Below, in pieces: positions 46,029-57,293 of a stretch of DNA of 64,000 bases; position 1 is the stretch's first letter; every line of letters begins with the position of its first letter. Below the pieces are notes generated by a model. That model did no database searches and was not told the origin of the DNA. It saw only the letters and a list, made by a program, of their open reading frames with translations. The translations under genes and the position numbers were made by a program. Source of the stretch: Mesostigma viride (lineage: Eukaryota > Streptophyta > Mesostigmatophyceae > Mesostigmatales > Mesostigmataceae); assembly GCA_009746045.1 (NCBI GenBank), contig RPFO01000175.1, positions 1,127,001 to 1,191,000 of the forward strand, in the 5' to 3' direction.

Positions 46029-49000
46029 CACATCACCTAAAAATGGCCTTTTTTGTTACATGGGGTCATATCTCCCACACATATAGTCAGATCGGGGTGC
46101 CTTTCTGGACTTAAGGTCCCCCTAGGACCCTGTTCACATCACATAAATTGGGGGGCCAACTGAACTATTTTTAGCATCAAACCGTGACGTGGAAAAGTGC
46201 AAAAAACGATGTTTTCCAGGCATAAGGAGGCATAGCAGCCACACACAAGTAGTAAATGTAGTCCAATTCAGTTGGAAATGGTCATGCTTATTAATTTACA
46301 TCCAAAGACAAAAACCGCCCTTAAGTATGCAATGTAGGACCAAACTATGTGCTATAATTCTGGCATACATGAGCCAAAACACCGTTTTAGTGCATTATTT
46401 TCAAACTTATGAAGCCCCTGCCAGCACATATGTGGCCCAATCATGCCAGAATTCGTCACATTAATAGCACAATACTTGAATTTACACTAGAACACAAGTT
46501 GGACATACTAGGACCACTGCCGGCCCACTGAAAGTGACGGATGCAAGCAAAAATAGAGCGATTTTTGCCAAAATACTCCATATTCTGCGCCATTGTCTTG
46601 GAAAGCTTTGCATTCTTCACTCAATTATCGTCATGGCTGTCATGGGATTCATATACATGCCACTGGGGCTGGATACATTAACCAACACAGACTAAAAAAG
46701 CGATCATCAAGGGACAAAATCTCCATCAATCACAGTAGATGCTGGCATTCGGAACAAGCACCGTAGTGCCTACAAGCCTCAAGAAGGGGAGCTTGGCTGA
46801 CCAGTCGTGCCTGTCGGCTGACCAGTCTCTTTTCTAAACGGGCCCCGCTCGGCAGCACACACAATCTCCTTTGCAGTACTTGGCCCACTCTGCTGGGCAC
46901 CCCTGCTGTGCGTGTGTTATAGCAGCTAATCCACATATATATCTGCCAGGTGCCTCTCTGCTACATGGAAATACAAAGCGCAATCAAGGACAGCAGTGGC
47001 TTGGGCTGCTATTCGATTGAGCTCAGCACCTAGCTGCTGTGCAACATGATTCTGCATCAGTGCCTGTCCTAATTGCGCCCCCCCGCCCCCTTGCCATCAT
47101 CGTCATGCTCATCATAGTCTTTGGAACGTGCACTGAACTCCAACCCTTGGACAGTCCATAGGTCATTAAGAATCTGTGCATGTAATGCTAGCTCTTCTCA
47201 GTTGAACTCATCTACCACCCTCTCATGGTCGTGTCATCTCTCATGTAATCCACCTAGGTTTATCGTGGCAACTGATCTTTCAGCCCCTCCTGACATCAAA
47301 ATCTGGGCAAACACACTGTTGACATCGCCCTTCCTTTTTAGCCTGCATGGCTCCTCATGTTTATCCTTATCTCATCCCTCAATACACCTAGAACTGTCTA
47401 TTCATCCCCCTTGCATAGGCGGTGCATAATTGCGGCGTGATGGGGGATTGCCAAAAATAGGTGTAAAATGCATGGGATGGCACGGGGAGGCTCACACTCA
47501 TCGCTTTACAATCACATGCACTCATGTGCTAACAATGTCCCTCCCTGCTTTTGACACTGCATGCACATGCATTTCCTACCGGCTATATCAAGCCTTTAGT
47601 GTGGTTTGGTGCATATCAAGAGACATGGCAGGTCAGCTGAGTGCATCAGACCACATTTGTGTTAAGTGTACGCTTGCAACGCTGTTTGCCCACCGCATGG
47701 AGCTCCCCTTTCGGACAGTGGCACAATTAGCACTTACACCTTACTCCCAGCCGCTCACCCCGCCCATGCTAGCAACAAGAACAAATGCATGGTCCCCATC
47801 CCAACGTAAGGTGCATCACATTGATGGCCCTGCCATCACCTAGCAGTGTGCCACCCCTCTCCACCTCAACCTACTCTGAAAGGCCTGGGCCCCAACAAAC
47901 CTTTCAAGACATGGCACTCCTCAAAGAAGGCAACCCCTCAAAGAAGGCGAGGCAGTCTAGGTCTAGGGGGGCTTTGGGTAAGTTAAAAGATGATAGAGTT
48001 CACTAACACAGGCCATGGCAACGACAACCTGCTTCACCCGCTGCATCCATACACCACAAGCCATAAACTGCACAGCCTGGCATGATTGCCTAAGGGTCAC
48101 GTGATCCAAGATGCCCTTCAGGCGCACCCCAGCACACCGGCCCATCCTCACCACCCCACTGGTCATAGTCATCTACAGTGGCATCAAACTCCTCTAGGAC
48201 AGAGTGCAGTAAAGGCAACATAGACGTCCTGACACAATTGAATAAGAACGTGGCTGCTACCTACTGCCCTTAAAAAAAAATGTCGATTGCTTGCACACAT
48301 ACGCATTCAATTCTTCAAGCAAGCATGCTAACACCTTCACAGCACATCCCAAGGTTGACATCCATCGAGCTTTGTCAACAAGCATGACTTCTTGATGCAA
48401 ACTTAGCTGTCAAGCTAGGAGAAGGAAAGCTAGGTAAAGAGGTGAGATAGACCCCCCCACAGCACCTTCCTGCACCAAAACCATGACAATATCATCCAGA
48501 GCTTGCTAAATACGTACAGCTAACCGGTAGCGGGCGACCTTGCAGTCCAGGTTCAGCGCAAACATCTCGTGTCAGCACCCGCCGGAGATGGCGGACGCGA
48601 ACCCACAATGCTTTTAAAGCGAGTCATAAGACTATTTCGGGGAGCGGTGAACGGCTTGGAACACCGAAGGTATGCCGCGACAAAAGCCTGAAGTTTTTCT
48701 CGGAAATACACGCCTGGATGTGGATAAGGGCACCGTTGTCGTGCTTGTGCTTGCGTTGCGAGCAGGCAACCAGTGTTTCTTGCAGTGTCGAGCAGTAACA
48801 GATGGTGGCGCGAGAGCAATATGTGACTTTTAAATCATGGCTACACAGCTTACACCTCCGCAGGCATGTTGGAACAAGCCCCGCCATGCCGTGAGCCGAA
48901 AAAAAGGAAGAAACGCATCAAGCAAGGACGGTCGTAAACGTCACTGAAAACAGCAAAATCTGACCTGCCGGCAGGTAATGCGACAGCCTGGAAAATGTGA

Positions 49001-49432
49001 TTCGTTTCTCGAAAAACTGATCAGCGCTCGTGAAAGTAGACTTGAAGCCCATTCGGATTCGACCTTTTGGGAATTGTGAGCTTCCAACAAAAAAGTTTCC
49101 CCCACAATTAATAAACATGCATTTTCGCTGCCAATTCCAGATCTGGCTGACACAAAAAAATAGCGTCTCAGTTTGCGAATTATTTTGACGCATGAACATA
49201 CGCGAATAATATCTACCATGCATCATCGCAAAGCAGGAGAGTTTACGCGTCGTTTGCATCCATCGCAGCGACTTAACATGCATAATTGACTTATGACTGA
49301 TATTCCGGCGGACATAGGGTCGACAGCCATGCGAGGTGGAATTTTTCTGGTCCCGTCGTCCTCAACGCGACGCGTTCGCGCCAAAATTCCCAGGATCTCA
49401 TGTAACCGGACGGACCGATTTTAGGTGATGTG
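46029..49432. mobile_element. 3.4-kb insertion in YR-3 gag, short inverted ends
   Basis: Ends CACATCACCTAAAA (46029-46042) and its reverse complement TTTTAGGTGATGTG (49419-49432). Sequence on either side rejoins the gag reading frame seen in YR-1. The palindromic ends leave the exact boundary and target duplication ambiguous by a few bases. No transposase or other gene is recognised in the interior. Confidence 0.6.
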
Positions 49433-49717
49433 AACCAGGAAAGCAGGAAGGTGGTCATGAACATCGCCCTGGCCATGGACACACTCTTCAAGGAGTTGGG
49501 GCCGGCAGCCGGGGAGTTGGCTGGGGTAGAGTATCTCATGAGGGTGGTGGCAGCAATGCTCCTAGTGGAGAGCCAGGGGTCAGGAGGGTGGAAGGTGGCT
49601 GGCCACCTCCTTGCTCTCAAGGAGGATGCCTCCTTGGTGAGCAACCCGGCCATGAAGATGGCCCTGCAAAGCGCCACGATGATGGAGAAGCTGGGCAAGG
49701 CCCAGCAAACCAAGTAA
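49433..49717 (+). pseudogene. YR-3 gag-like protein, C-terminal part
   Basis: Continues the gag frame after the insertion: SRKVVMNIALAMDTLFKELG aligns with the YR-1 NRKIVMNIALAMDTLLKELG. Ends at the stop 49715-49717, 47 bp before the pol ATG. Confidence 0.8.
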
Positions 49718-49764
49718 ACACCGAAAGGGTAAACCGCTCCCCCTTCCCACTGCCTCTTCCTACA

Positions 49765-52701
49765 ATGCCTCTAAGCACTACGTGGGGGAGAGTGAGGTCA
49801 GCACGCAGACGCCAGCGTGCAACTCGCCGCCGCCGGACCTTCACTCTACAACACAAGGTGATTACGTGGTTGAATTGGCTATGGCACGGGGGGGCAGACC
49901 CTCCGCCTAAATCTGGAGGCGCGTGCTCCAGAGGAACGGCGGAGGCCCTGAAAAGGGTCAAGAAGCACTGTGAGTGGTACAGTCGCCGCGTAGCCGGCGT
50001 TGCGACAGGCCCCGCAAAAGGAAGTGATCTAATCTATGGGAAATGTAACAAGTATGAACAACTTGTGGCGGAGCGGGTGAGTCTGCCGAAGCGCGAGGTG
50101 GCAGGAAAGGCGAAGCTGCTGGATTTGCTGGTGCTACGACCTAGTTGGCGAGAGGTGTACGCCAGCGAGGCCAACTGCATCAAGCCGGAGGTGGCTGCCA
50201 GTGCGAGGTATTGGAATGTACCTGCCCCCAGCCGAGGGTGCACCATGGCGGAGTGGGGCAAGTTGATGGGGAGGGCAGCGGACGTGGGGATGGTGGAGTT
50301 CCGAGAGACGCGGCCAAAGTGGGTAGACGGATGTTTTGGGGTGGCCAAAGGAGTGGGGGAGTTAAGGCTCATTGTGAATAAGAAGTTGGGGAACGCACTG
50401 TGGGTGGACCCCCCTAAGACGGTGTTACCCCACCTGGGCATATACTCGGAGGTCTATATATCAAGGGTCGGTGCTACACGGCCAAGAGCGATCTGGTCTC
50501 GTATTACTATACCATCCAAGTGCCGGAGTGGTGGTGGGATTATCAAGGGCTACCTGATGTGTGGTCCACCGATGTCGGGCTGCCGGGGCGGCGGAGGAGG
50601 GTGTGGCCAGTGCTGAAAGTGCTGGCCATGGGGCACTCCCACGCTGTAGCGCTAGGGGAAGCCATCCATGAGATGGTCCTCTATGCCACCGGCGCTTTGG
50701 ATCCTAGACGGCAGGTGAACCGCCTCACAAGTGTAGGGGAGCTGACCGTGCTTCGGAATGCATGGGGTAACCCAACCGCCCTAGCCATCGAGTACAAGGA
50801 GGAGAGCACGAGGGAGATGCAAATCGACCTTGAGGACCCCCCTGCCCCTATGGTATCCATCACTATTGATGACCTGGTGGTCAGCAATGGGCGCACGTGC
50901 GAGGCGGTGAATCGCTTAATCACGAGTGCTATTGAAGACGGGTACGCGCCTAACAACCTTGTGCCCTCCAAGGACAAGACGATCATGGCTAGCCCGGAGG
51001 GGGAGGACGAGCTAGAAGCTCTGGGTGTTGTTCACCGGCGGGATGGGGTGTTGGAGCCGACAGCTAAGCAGCTCACCCTTGTGGTTGCGCACACTCGTGT
51101 ACTCCTCGAGAGGGGACGCGCTACCGCTGAGGCGCTGGCGGCCGTCGTGGGCCGGTGGGTGTGGCTGCAGATGCTCAGCCGCACTTGCTTGTCCATATGG
51201 CAGCAGAGTTTTAAGTTCATCAACCTCAAGGGGTGGGGCCAGCGAACGCGACCTTTGTGGCAAGGTGTGCGCGATGAGCTCGAGTGTGCCATGGCGTTGG
51301 CCCCCATGCTCCGTGTGGACCGGGGGGCTGCCCTGGCTCCGGTGGTGGTGGCCTCGGATGCGTCTAGTTTTGGGCAGGGGGTTGTCTACGCTGAGATGGC
51401 CCCAGCTGAGGTGACGGAATTAGCTCGGGCCCGGGAGGTGCGGGGTTACCCAACCCTCCTCACCCCAGGTGAGGCCATGTATGCCGGGCCTAGACCCTTG
51501 ACCAAGGCCGCGGAAAGAGCCATCATCCACGGGCGATGGCGCGTAGGGATCAAGAGTCGCTGGCGCGATTCGACCATGCACATCAACGAGAAGGAAGTGC
51601 GGGCCGCTGTGAAGGGGGTGGAGCGCTCGGCCCGGAACCTCGGAACATGGGGTAAGCGGGTGGTGAGGTTAGTGGACTCCACTGCCGCTTTGGGCTGCTT
51701 GGCTAAAGGGCGTTCCTCTTCTTACCGGTTAAACAAGCAGTGCCGCCGGTTGTGCGCTCTTACGTTGGTCACCGGCAGCCGCTCACAATGGGTCTGGACG
51801 CCAAGTGAGCTTCAGCCTGCGGATGGGCCTTCGCGGGGGCTTTCCATGGCTGCCTCGGTGGCCGGGTGGGTCCGCGATTTGACTCGCGAGGGTGTTCATC
51901 CCAAGCCCGGGCCTCGGCTTGGCGCTAGCTACGTGACCCTTCTTGAGGGCAAGGTGAAGCCGGCTACTTTGATGGTTTACCATCGGGGCCTTAGGTCCTT
52001 TTTCGCATGGTGGGCGAGCCGGCGGGGTCGGGCTGGCAGCTTGTTGCGCGGCTTGACGATAGAGGAATACTATTGCGAGTATGTCGCTTGGGCGCACTCA
52101 CGGTGTTACAGCCGCCAGTTGTGTGTCAATGCGCTTATGGGCCTGAATTTGTACTTTCCCCGGGAGGTGCGGGATTGGGCCTTGGCACGAAGTGTTTTGG
52201 CTGGCTGGCGCACGTTGGCCCCCCCTCGTGCCCCCCCCCCCCATTCCATGGGAGGCTGCGTTTGCGCTTGCTTGTACTATGGTGCTCCAGCGGCAGCCTC
52301 GTGCGGCTATGATGGTCATCGTTATTTTCCAACAATACCTGCGGGTATCGGAGGCGCTCAACCTGTTGGTCGGCCATGTGCGCTTGCAGCCTGATGTTCG
52401 GTTGCGGGGTTCGCAGCGGGGCGCCTTGTTGTTGATGTCAGCTAAGACGGCTAAGGGGGAGGTGCAGTCTGTGGTGATCGAGGATGTCATGACTGAGACC
52501 CTCTTGCGGGCTTGTATGCGTGGCAAGGCGGCCTGGGAGCGGGTGTTCCCTTACGATTATGCCCAGTTCAGCCGGGTTTGGCATCAGGCCACGCAAGCTT
52601 TGGGGGTCGACACGGTGTTTACCATTCACGGGCTGCGGCATGGGGGGGCTACCTATGATTTTTTGCGGCAGCGCAGCATGGCTGATATTCAGCATCGGGG
52701 T
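49765..52701 (+). pseudogene. YR-3 pol: reverse transcriptase, RNase H, tyrosine recombinase
   Basis: ATG 49765 (MPLSTTWGRVRSARR). A frame break near 50465 and a second in a C-run near 52240 interrupt it. RT: KWVDGCFGVAKGVGELR (50310), motif A DLVSYYYTI (50490), motif C SITIDDLVVS (50858). RNase H: ASDASSFGQG (51352), HINEKEVRAAV (51580), DSTAALG (51675), ADGPSRG (51820). Recombinase: YLRVSEALNL (box I Arg, about 52337), HGLRHGGATYDF (box II, 52628). The sequence stops at QHRG just before the expected RW...Y. Order RT-RNase H-YR is that of DIRS-like elements; no methyltransferase follows. It would copy the RNA and integrate the circular cDNA. Confidence 0.9.
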
Positions 52702-53375
52702 TGTCAGAAATTTTCATATAATTCCTTGGTCGTCAAGACTGATTGAGACAATTGATAATCAGTTTATTCATTGCATATTTAGGTTACGGACTGCCACCGT
52801 TTCACCGCCAAAGCCATGGTGCGGTTCCCGGGTGGGGACCATAGCATCCATAGCCACACTGCCAGGGCTTGGACTGCAAGGTAAGTGCAACGTAGGTGCG
52901 TCACTTCCTTATCAAGGCACATTGGGGCAGCGGTGCACGTTCTAGAATATTCTGCACAAGTTGCCAGCTGTCGATTATACAATTGATGATTAGGAGAACG
53001 CCAGATGTCAAGCAACTAACACTGCATACAATGCATCTAGAACTGGATTCAGTCATTCGAAATATCCAACACGGAATATTCGGCCGAGGATAGTACCGTC
53101 GGCACCTAAGGTACGCAAAGTATTGTGCCGGAATTACAACTTCGGCACTGCATAACTTTTGCTATACTGCACTATATTCAGTGCTATAAGTTGTGCCGGA
53201 AAGCTCACGGCGGGCCCTACCAAGCCTATTTAATTATCGGCCAGAAAGACGGCAGGCGGGTGCGATTGTTAGGGACGCAACCCTAATACCTCCGTTTACA
53301 ACATGATGGCCAGACACTACAAATGTAAACAGGCAGTTGGGCACACAGGGTGAAATTCACCTCTGACACCCCCCT
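52702..53375 (-). repeat. LTR and polypurine tract of a minus-strand LTR element
   Basis: 667 bp from TGTCAGAAATTT to ...CACCTCTGACA (52702-53368), with matching inverted ends TGTCAGA/TCTGACA, followed by CCCCCCTT, a polypurine tract on the minus strand. The same CTCTGACACCCCCCTTA string recurs at 53484-53500. No partner LTR is in the window, so the element is partial. Confidence 0.6.
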
Positions 53376-54039
53376 TGCACAATGCCTAAAGTGAAGACAC
53401 TACGCAGGTAGGGCAAACAGTCTCTCCCCCCTCAATTCAGGCAAGGGCCTAAAAGCTAGGTAGGGCAGCCAGGTATAAACATACTCTGACACCCCCCTTA
53501 CATGGCTAGCCCGTCAAAACAGTGCTACCATTGCTATCAGCACGGGGAAGAAAACACATTGCTCGTGGCAAGGGTCACGGCCAAACCATTCCTGGAAAAA
53601 CGCAGCATAAAAGTTGATGTCGTCTTGGATGCATTGCCGAACTTGGCTCGATGAAGCAGCAAAGAATTCTTGGTCTTGGTGGAGTAGCACTTTGATCGTG
53701 CATGTGGTAATGGCGGCGATACTCGGTGCAAAAAGTTGCTCCCGGCCTGAACGCCTGCTCTCGGTCTGATCCCCTCGTTTTCGCATTGGGCATCTGCGTG
53801 GACTATGCACGTCTTATTAATCCGGCGATGAACGTCCGGTCAGCCGACCACATATTACTCCCCATACTGGCATAGGCCAGTGACAGGTTCCGGCACAAAA
53901 TTCGCAGCTCCACGCTGCGTTGCCCGAAAAAATACCAAAAAATTAGCTTGCGACATCGCCGGCAGCAGGAATTGAATCTGAGCTCATTAGATGGCTCCGG
54001 CTTCAACCAACGACGCCTGACGACGTGTGAAATATTCCG
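53376..54039. other. Unassigned sequence left of Copia-2
   Basis: No gene recognised. Short minus-strand frames (53514-53810, 53803-54006) lack family signatures. Confidence 0.4.
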
Positions 54040-54277
54040 GAAATTGTTTTATATAAACTTCCGCGACTCCAGCCGCGACTGGTTCCAGGAAACGCGCTGG
54101 CCAGCAGGACTTCAACAAGACGCCTGACCAGCAAATATTACGCGACTCACGGCCGCGAACTTCCGAACCATAATAATGCATGAAATACATTACGTCTCCC
54201 GCCATTTTCAGGCGGGTCTCGCTAATTGACGTCCATAGGGTGAATTCTGTAATGGCTTTGTGTCATGGTATCGGAGG
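54040..54277 (+). repeat. Copia-2 5' LTR end and primer-binding site
   Basis: A TATATAAAC box (about 54048), the LTR end ...TTTGTGTCA at 54265 and the primer site TGGTATCGGAGG (54266-54277), 34 bp before the gag ATG at 54300. The LTR start (TGTCTGG, known from the 3' LTR at 63752) is not found upstream, so the 5' LTR is truncated or its start is unrecognised. Confidence 0.55.
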
Positions 54278-54302
54278 AGTGAGGCTTCTCTTTGACAACA
54301 TG

Positions 54303-55098
54303 TGTTGAACAATTAAGGTATTGGAGGAACGATCTTTCCAATTATAAAAGAATGTCGTATTAAAACACATTACTTTCAATTGTTCCGAGCCTCACAAACC
54401 CCGGACTCCATGGCTGGGGTCCAGTGGTATAAGTTACGTGAGAACTAGAGCATCGTGCACAAGTGCATCACTTTTGTCCTAGGGGTATGTGTGGCGGCTG
54501 AGCACTTTTGACCGTCGATATAAAATTCTACGGCTCATACAACACAAGTGCGGTGTACCACAAGTGCCGACGCTCACACTGGTAGGTGGCGCGGCGTACC
54601 AAAGTCAGGACTAGTAGAATGCAATGTATGACATGCTGGAGCAAAGTCACAGCGCCTCCAAGGCAGCATCAAACATAGGTGTGGCGCAACGCGCCTACAC
54701 AGAGGTACACTTTTCTCTGAACGGTACAGTCCAAAGTACTGCGCGAAGCGCGGATCCTGCTGCATAACGTACGATGGCAGCATAAGCAATCCAACATGTA
54801 CCGTCGGTGCCACACCAGCACCGGTACAAGGAAAAAACGCACAAGTCCAAAAGTCGCATAGACAGATGAAACAGATTCCGTCGAACATATCGGAATAAAA
54901 ATATTCCGTCGGGCTCTCAGATACTAAGCCCTCACAGTATCATGGGCACTCTTAGAGTATCTCGAACATTAAAAATCTCGTCAAACATGAAATATATCTG
55001 TCGCACAGCACCAACGGTCATCATACAAATTGACACTAGGCCTGGATAATTTTCATAGTAGAAAAGTACTCGTCAGATTTCTTGCTATACTTCTGACA
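54303..55098 (-). repeat. Copia-4 3' LTR (uninterrupted)
   Basis: 796 bp; it gives the empty site for YR-4 in the other LTR (AAAAATATTCCG at 54898-54909). Confidence 0.92.
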
Positions 55099-55194
55099 CC
55101 CTCCTTAGCAGGAAAGATGACAGCAGACACCTGAAAAACAAGAATGGTGGCTCAGGAAGCCCTGAGAGCAACGCACCAAACACGGACAGTACAG

Positions 55195-56088
55195 CTAGTC
55201 AGCAGGGGCCTCCACCCCCGTGTGGAAAACGAAACCAGGGGGCAGTTCCTCTGCCATATGATCAGGAGTAGCAGTCAAGTTCGCCTGCGCTGCCTCGTCA
55301 CCCTCCTTACCACCCTTGCGGAGGTGGGGGTGCTTCTTGAAACAATTGGCCACCTTGTGGCCTGGCTTGCCACAGTGAAAACAGCCCTTCCTGTCATTGA
55401 CCGCCAGGGTGGCAAAAACACCAGTCAGCTTGCTGGGGTCCTTGTTGTCTGCCTGCGGTCCCTTCTTGACAGAACGCATGATGGCCAGCTGAGCGTCAAT
55501 GCTGTCCTCGACGCGAAGAACACGCGCCTTGTATTCCTCCCAGGACAGTGTAGTGATCCGCACGTCCTGTGTAGCCATGATGACACGAATCTCAGAGGGC
55601 ATGAGGTCATGGGTGGACAACACCATGTCTAGGTCGTCATACCGCCCCCCCAGCTCCAGGTACTCCTCACGCACCAGGTCGCGAGCTGCAAAGAACTCGC
55701 ACAAAGGTTTACCTGCAGGTGCAGGCTCCTTGCTAGACAGCTTCCTACGAAGCTCATCCTGATAGGTATCCGTGGTGCGGTAGTGGCCGTAACGCTTGGT
55801 CAGAATTTCCCATGCCGCCTTGGCAGTAGGGGCGTTCTTAACCAGCATCAGAGCGAGGCCGTCCAGAAAAATACCAAATGCAGCCTGAACTGCAGCATCC
55901 TTGTCCTCATCCACCACTTCCCCCGTGATCACCCCCAGGAGCTTAAAAGCTTTCAACAGTCGTGTCACCCTGATATTGGTCGTTTCCCACTTGCGAGGGT
56001 CCGACCCGTCAAACTTGGGCAACTTATCAGCAGCACTAACAAAAGCGCCCAAACTGGTAGCAGCGGCAGTAGCAACGTTTGCCGCCAT
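55195..56088 (-). CDS. Copia-4 gag polyprotein
   Basis: 297 residues from the ATG at 56088 to a stop at 55195, uninterrupted. The N-terminal copia gag fold (KLPKFDGSDPRKWETTNIRV), a UBN2-like middle (AKAAWEILTKRYGHYRTTDT) and one CCHC zinc knuckle CFHCGKPGHKVANC near residue 240 are visible. It would assemble particles and bind RNA. The frame ends soon after the knuckle, with no protease motif. Codon use and intactness suggest recent activity. It is distinct from the Copia-2 gag but similar in layout. Confidence 0.88.
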   Translation of the reverse strand: MAANVATAAATSLGAFVSAADKLPKFDGSDPRKWETTNIRVTRLLKAFKLLGVITGEVVDEDKDAAVQAAFGIFLDGLALMLVKNAPTAKAAWEILTKRYGHYRTTDTYQDELRRKLSSKEPAPAGKPLCEFFAARDLVREEYLELGGRYDDLDMVLSTHDLMPSEIRVIMATQDVRITTLSWEEYKARVLRVEDSIDAQLAIMRSVKKGPQADNKDPSKLTGVFATLAVNDRKGCFHCGKPGHKVANCFKKHPHLRKGGKEGDEAAQANLTATPDHMAEELPPGFVFHTGVEAPAD

Positions 56089-56090
56089 GA

Positions 56091-56369
56091 TTACTCCTCG
56101 CCGGTAGGGCGAACTGTAGGATTCTCAGTGATAACCGTGGGATGCTCAGGTGTGAGCTGATCTAAAAACTCTGCCAAACGGCGCAGGGTTCTAGGGGTGC
56201 ACACAATCTCCCAGTTGAAACGGGTCCCCCTGTACTCAACTTCTACAAATGCTGTGTTCGGATTAGGGGGCACTCCTTGGTGGCCAGTGCTATATTCAGC
56301 CTCAGGAATCAGTAGGGTGTCACCAGGAGCCCTTGGAAGATATATTGCCCTTGACAGATCATTAGCCAT
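56091..56369 (-). CDS. Copia-4 small upstream ORF, 92 residues
   Basis: ATG at 56369, stop at 56091-56093, two bases before the gag ATG (TAA-TC-ATG), suggesting coupled translation or re-initiation. The product (MANDLSRAIYLPRAPGDTLL, acidic C-terminus) matches no family I know. Being open and tightly spaced to gag favours a real gene, but short length leaves doubt. Confidence 0.5.
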   Translation of the reverse strand: MANDLSRAIYLPRAPGDTLLIPEAEYSTGHQGVPPNPNTAFVEVEYRGTRFNWEIVCTPRTLRRLAEFLDQLTPEHPTVITENPTVRPTGEE

Positions 56370-56691
56370 GCACCCAGAAGCTTCCAGTAAATCAAATCAA
56401 CAACGTTTCAATTAGAAACCAAACCAGGAAACACCTCCTTGGATGCCTCTGGCCTTGAGGTCTTACTCCTTCCAATAAACAGCAACAAGAGGGGAGGTGT
56501 CCTTCTCAAACCAGAAATCACACCACTCTCCCAGAGAAAGTGGCACTCTTCAGAAAGGCGAAGAAACGGCGCAGTCCAAGCTTGCAAAAAATATTTGGGC
56601 GTCCCCACACAAGCTTCCTTGACCAAAGAGTGAAGAACCTAGGAAAAAACCCAGATTTCTTACTCAAAAGTAAGCCATTATCTCGATACCA

Positions 56692-57293
56692 TGTTGAACA
56701 ATTAAGGTATTGGAGGAACGATCTTTCCAATTATAAAAGAATGTCGTATTAAAACACATTACTTTCAATTGTTCCGAGCCTCACAAACCCCGGACTCCAT
56801 GGCTGGGGTCCAGTGGTATAAGTTACGTGAGAACTAGAGCATCGTGCACAAGTGCATCACTTTTGTCCTAGGGGTATGTGTGGCGGCTGAGCACTTTTGA
56901 CCGTCGATATAAAATTCTACGGCTCATACAACACAAGTGCGGTGTACCACAAGTGCCGACGCTCACACTGGTAGGTGGCGCGGCGTACCAAAGTCAGGAC
57001 TAGTAGAATGCAATGTATGACATGCTGGAGCAAAGTCACAGCGCCTCCAAGGCAGCATCAAACATAGGTGTGGCGCAACGCGCCTACACAGAGGTACACT
57101 TTTCTCTGAACGGTACAGTCCAAAGTACTGCGCGAAGCGCGGATCCTGCTGCATAACGTACGATGGCAGCATAAGCAATCCAACATGTACCGTCGGTGCC
57201 ACACCAGCACCGGTACAAGGAAAAAACGCACAAGTCCAAAAGTCGCATAGACAGATGAAACAGATTCCGTCGAACATATCGGAATAAAAATAT
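56692..57293 (-). repeat. Copia-4 5' LTR, first part
   Basis: Matches 54303-54904 (602 bp). Interrupted by YR-4 after AAAAATAT and continued at about 59224-59419. Confidence 0.92.

Larger units (their letters stand above)
44802..52701 (+). mobile_element. YR-3, tyrosine-recombinase retrotransposon truncated at its 3' end
   Basis: Starts with the shared a-motif ATCGGGGTTCTCTGAAC; a1 runs to about 45184 and ends in a pyrimidine run. gag (45253-49717, split by a 3.4-kb insertion) and pol (49765-52701: RT, RNase H, recombinase) follow on the plus strand. The recombinase stops at 52701 where a foreign LTR begins, so the Tyr nucleophile, b1, a2 and b2 are missing. Only two frame breaks affect pol, so YR-3 is better preserved than YR-1 and serves as its template. 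Confidence 0.85.

Noticed and set aside
53514-54205. Minus-strand frames of 60-100 residues left of Copia-2
   Set aside because: No family signature and partly inside the presumed Copia-2 LTR.
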